Assembly: GCA_002387005.1 (NCBI GenBank)
Contig: DGKN01000211.1
Coordinates: forward strand, 14,460-22,369
Direction of reading: 5' to 3'
Origin: Propionibacteriaceae bacterium UBA4569
GTDB lineage: Bacteria > Actinomycetota > Actinomycetes > Propionibacteriales > Propionibacteriaceae
Length of the DNA: 7,910 bases
Shown here: positions 6,969 to 7,910 of the stretch, piece after piece
How the letters are laid out: the number at the start of each line of letters is the position of its first letter
Numbering within the stretch: position 1 is the first letter of the stretch
The notes under the pieces: generated by a model
Told to the model about the DNA's origin: nothing
The model's database searches: none
Seen by the model: the letters and a program-made list of their open reading frames with translations, nothing else
Position numbers and translations under genes: made by a program

Positions 6969-7649
6969 TCAGAGTTGTTCGAGCAGGCGCCAGACGGCGT
7001 CCGCGGAGCGTTGGGCGACCGTGTCGATGTTGCCCTTGAAATCGTCATTGGCGCCCGGGGTGCACAGGTCGCTGATCGAGCGGACGCAAACGAAGGGGAT
7101 CCCCATCCCCCACGCCACCTGCGCGATGGCGGTGGATTCCATGTCGGCGGCCAGGGCCTGGGGGAATCGCGTCCGGAGCGTCATGGCCAGCTCACCGGCG
7201 ACGAAGGAGTTGCCCGAGACGATCTCACCGACATGCACGGTGTCGTCCGTGTCGTCGGCCTCGACCAGCGACAGCAGGTGCTCGTCCCCGGCGAAGCTCA
7301 CCGGCATGGAGGGGATCTGCCCGTACTCGTACCCGAAGGCCGTCGCGTCCGCGTCCGCGTAGCGGTAGGAACCTCCGACGATGATGTCCCCCACCCGCAC
7401 GTCGGCACCCAGCCCGCCGGCCGACCCGATGGAGATCACGGCCTTGGGGTCGTGGTCACGGATCGCCAGAGCCGCCGAGACCGCGGAGTTCTTCAGACCG
7501 ATCCCGCAGGTGACCAGGGCGATCGAGCGACCGTCCTCCTCACAGCGCCAGGCTCGCCCGTGCCGGACCTCGACGTCACGGAAGTCGTGCGCGGCCAGCA
7601 GCGGCGCCGTCTCCTCCGCCATCGCCGCCAGCAACAAGACGTCCGTCAT
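6969..7649 (-). CDS. mtnN: 5'-methylthioadenosine/S-adenosylhomocysteine nucleosidase
   Basis: The enzyme removes adenine from S-adenosylhomocysteine, giving S-ribosylhomocysteine, and from 5'-methylthioadenosine; it is cytosolic and part of methionine salvage and the activated methyl cycle. The 226-aa product matches the usual length of about 230 and aligns throughout with E. coli MTAN as I recall it: AMAEE (9-13, Glu13 equivalent to catalytic Glu12), GSAGGL (75-80), VGDIIVGGSYRYADADATAF (86-105), DMESTAIAQV (169-178, Glu171 equivalent to Glu174) and VRSISD (189-194, Asp194 equivalent to Asp197). All catalytic positions are present. The ATG at 7649 overlaps the luxS TGA as ATGA; longer in-frame starts, as far up as 7787, would read through luxS with low-complexity, non-family sequence. 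There is no strong Shine-Dalgarno, so translation is probably coupled to luxS. Futalosine hydrolase is a related alternative, but the AFGYEYGQ block and the luxS partner favour MTAN. Confidence 0.95.
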   Translation of the reverse strand: MTDVLLLAAMAEETAPLLAAHDFRDVEVRHGRAWRCEEDGRSIALVTCGIGLKNSAVSAALAIRDHDPKAVISIGSAGGLGADVRVGDIIVGGSYRYADADATAFGYEYGQIPSMPVSFAGDEHLLSLVEADDTDDTVHVGEIVSGNSFVAGELAMTLRTRFPQALAADMESTAIAQVAWGMGIPFVCVRSISDLCTPGANDDFKGNIDTVAQRSADAVWRLLEQL

Positions 7650-7910
7650 GCGCCGGCACCCGTCGGCTGGGCACCCCCAGGCTCGGATCCCGCACGGTAG
7701 ACCTGTGCCCAGGAGCCCTTCTGGGCCAGCATCGTGGCCGCCGCCTGCTGCGCGCCCTCGAGCGTGTGGTTGGCGCCCCAGCCGCACTGCACCTCGTTCG
7801 CGGCGGGCACGGCCGTCGCCCTGGTCACGTCCTCCAGCGTCGCGGCGACCAGGTCGCGGATCTCCGCATCCTCGTGATCACCGGTGACGTTCAGGTAGAA
7901 ACCGGTCTGG
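7646..7910 (-). CDS. luxS: S-ribosylhomocysteine lyase LuxS, N-terminal part outside window
   Basis: LuxS cleaves S-ribosylhomocysteine to homocysteine and 4,5-dihydroxy-2,3-pentanedione, the precursor of autoinducer 2. Only the last 87 residues are in the window. They start with QTGFYLNVTG, equivalent to the conserved (C)RTGFYMSLIG of E. coli LuxS; the single base before it (C on the minus strand) fits the third base of a TGC codon for the catalytic Cys. EVQCGWG at visible residues 39-45 supplies the Cys metal ligand (Cys126 in the usual numbering), followed by the conserved amphipathic stretch HTLEGAQQAAATML. The two His metal ligands (HTLEH) lie outside the window. The C-terminal tail is rich in Gly, Ala and Pro and looks dispensable. 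The TGA overlaps the mtnN ATG by 4 bp, and the enzyme that makes the LuxS substrate follows directly, which independently supports the call. Confidence 0.9.
   Translation of the reverse strand, partial: QTGFYLNVTGDHEDAEIRDLVAATLEDVTRATAVPAANEVQCGWGANHTLEGAQQAAATMLAQKGSWAQVYRAGSEPGGAQPTGAGA

Noticed and set aside
6969..7649. Futalosine hydrolase (menaquinone pathway) instead of MTAN
   Set aside because: The ADADATAFGYEYGQ block, all MTAN catalytic positions and the overlapping luxS gene favour MTA/SAH nucleosidase.
7650..7787. Longer N-terminus for mtnN
   Set aside because: The extra 46 residues are Gly/Arg-rich, not part of the MTAN family, and are fully explained as another frame of luxS.

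Overview
This 7.9-kb window is compact, GC-rich DNA with every gene I can support on the minus strand. It is typical of a high-GC Actinomycetota chromosome: strong G/C third-position bias, 1- to 4-bp gene overlaps, and two promoters that look leaderless. I cannot place the genus. I see no tRNA, rRNA, IS element, CRISPR array or other mobile DNA.

In the direction of transcription (high to low coordinates), the first unit is luxS (7646-7910, 3' part only) overlapping mtnN (6969-7649) by 4 bp. Together they are the two steps of S-adenosylhomocysteine detoxification: the nucleosidase Pfs/MtnN gives S-ribosylhomocysteine, and LuxS gives homocysteine plus the AI-2 precursor DPD. An 80-bp gap (6889-6968) follows. 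It holds a candidate operator with GNNAC-n6-GNNAC spacing and a candidate leaderless -10 box.

The second unit is a tightly coupled three-gene operon. (i) An 894-aa fusion joins a GCS2/YbdK-type carboxylate-amine ligase to a complete circularly permuted type 2 ATP-grasp ligase (4204-6888). (ii) A 591-aa class II glutamine amidotransferase/asparagine-synthetase-like enzyme (2429-4204) resembles the N-acetylglutaminylglutamine (NAGGN) amidotransferase subfamily rather than housekeeping AsnB. (iii) A cytosolic S9 prolyl-oligopeptidase/acylaminoacyl-peptidase-like serine peptidase (510-2432) completes it. The layout parallels the known NAGGN amide osmolyte 'trio' (GNAT-ATP-grasp synthetase, amidotransferase, M42 peptidase), but the ligase and the peptidase both come from unrelated families and no acetyltransferase is visible. 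My reading is that the operon makes and turns over an undescribed small peptide amide. This is the most interesting content of the window.

A 78-bp gap (432-509) then precedes a truncated polar amino acid ABC transporter ATPase gene (1-431; the end of the gene lies outside the window). This gap also contains a GTAAC-n6-GTTAC dyad. The same spacing in front of both glutamine/glutamate-related units suggests, without proving, shared nitrogen control by a GlnR-type regulator.
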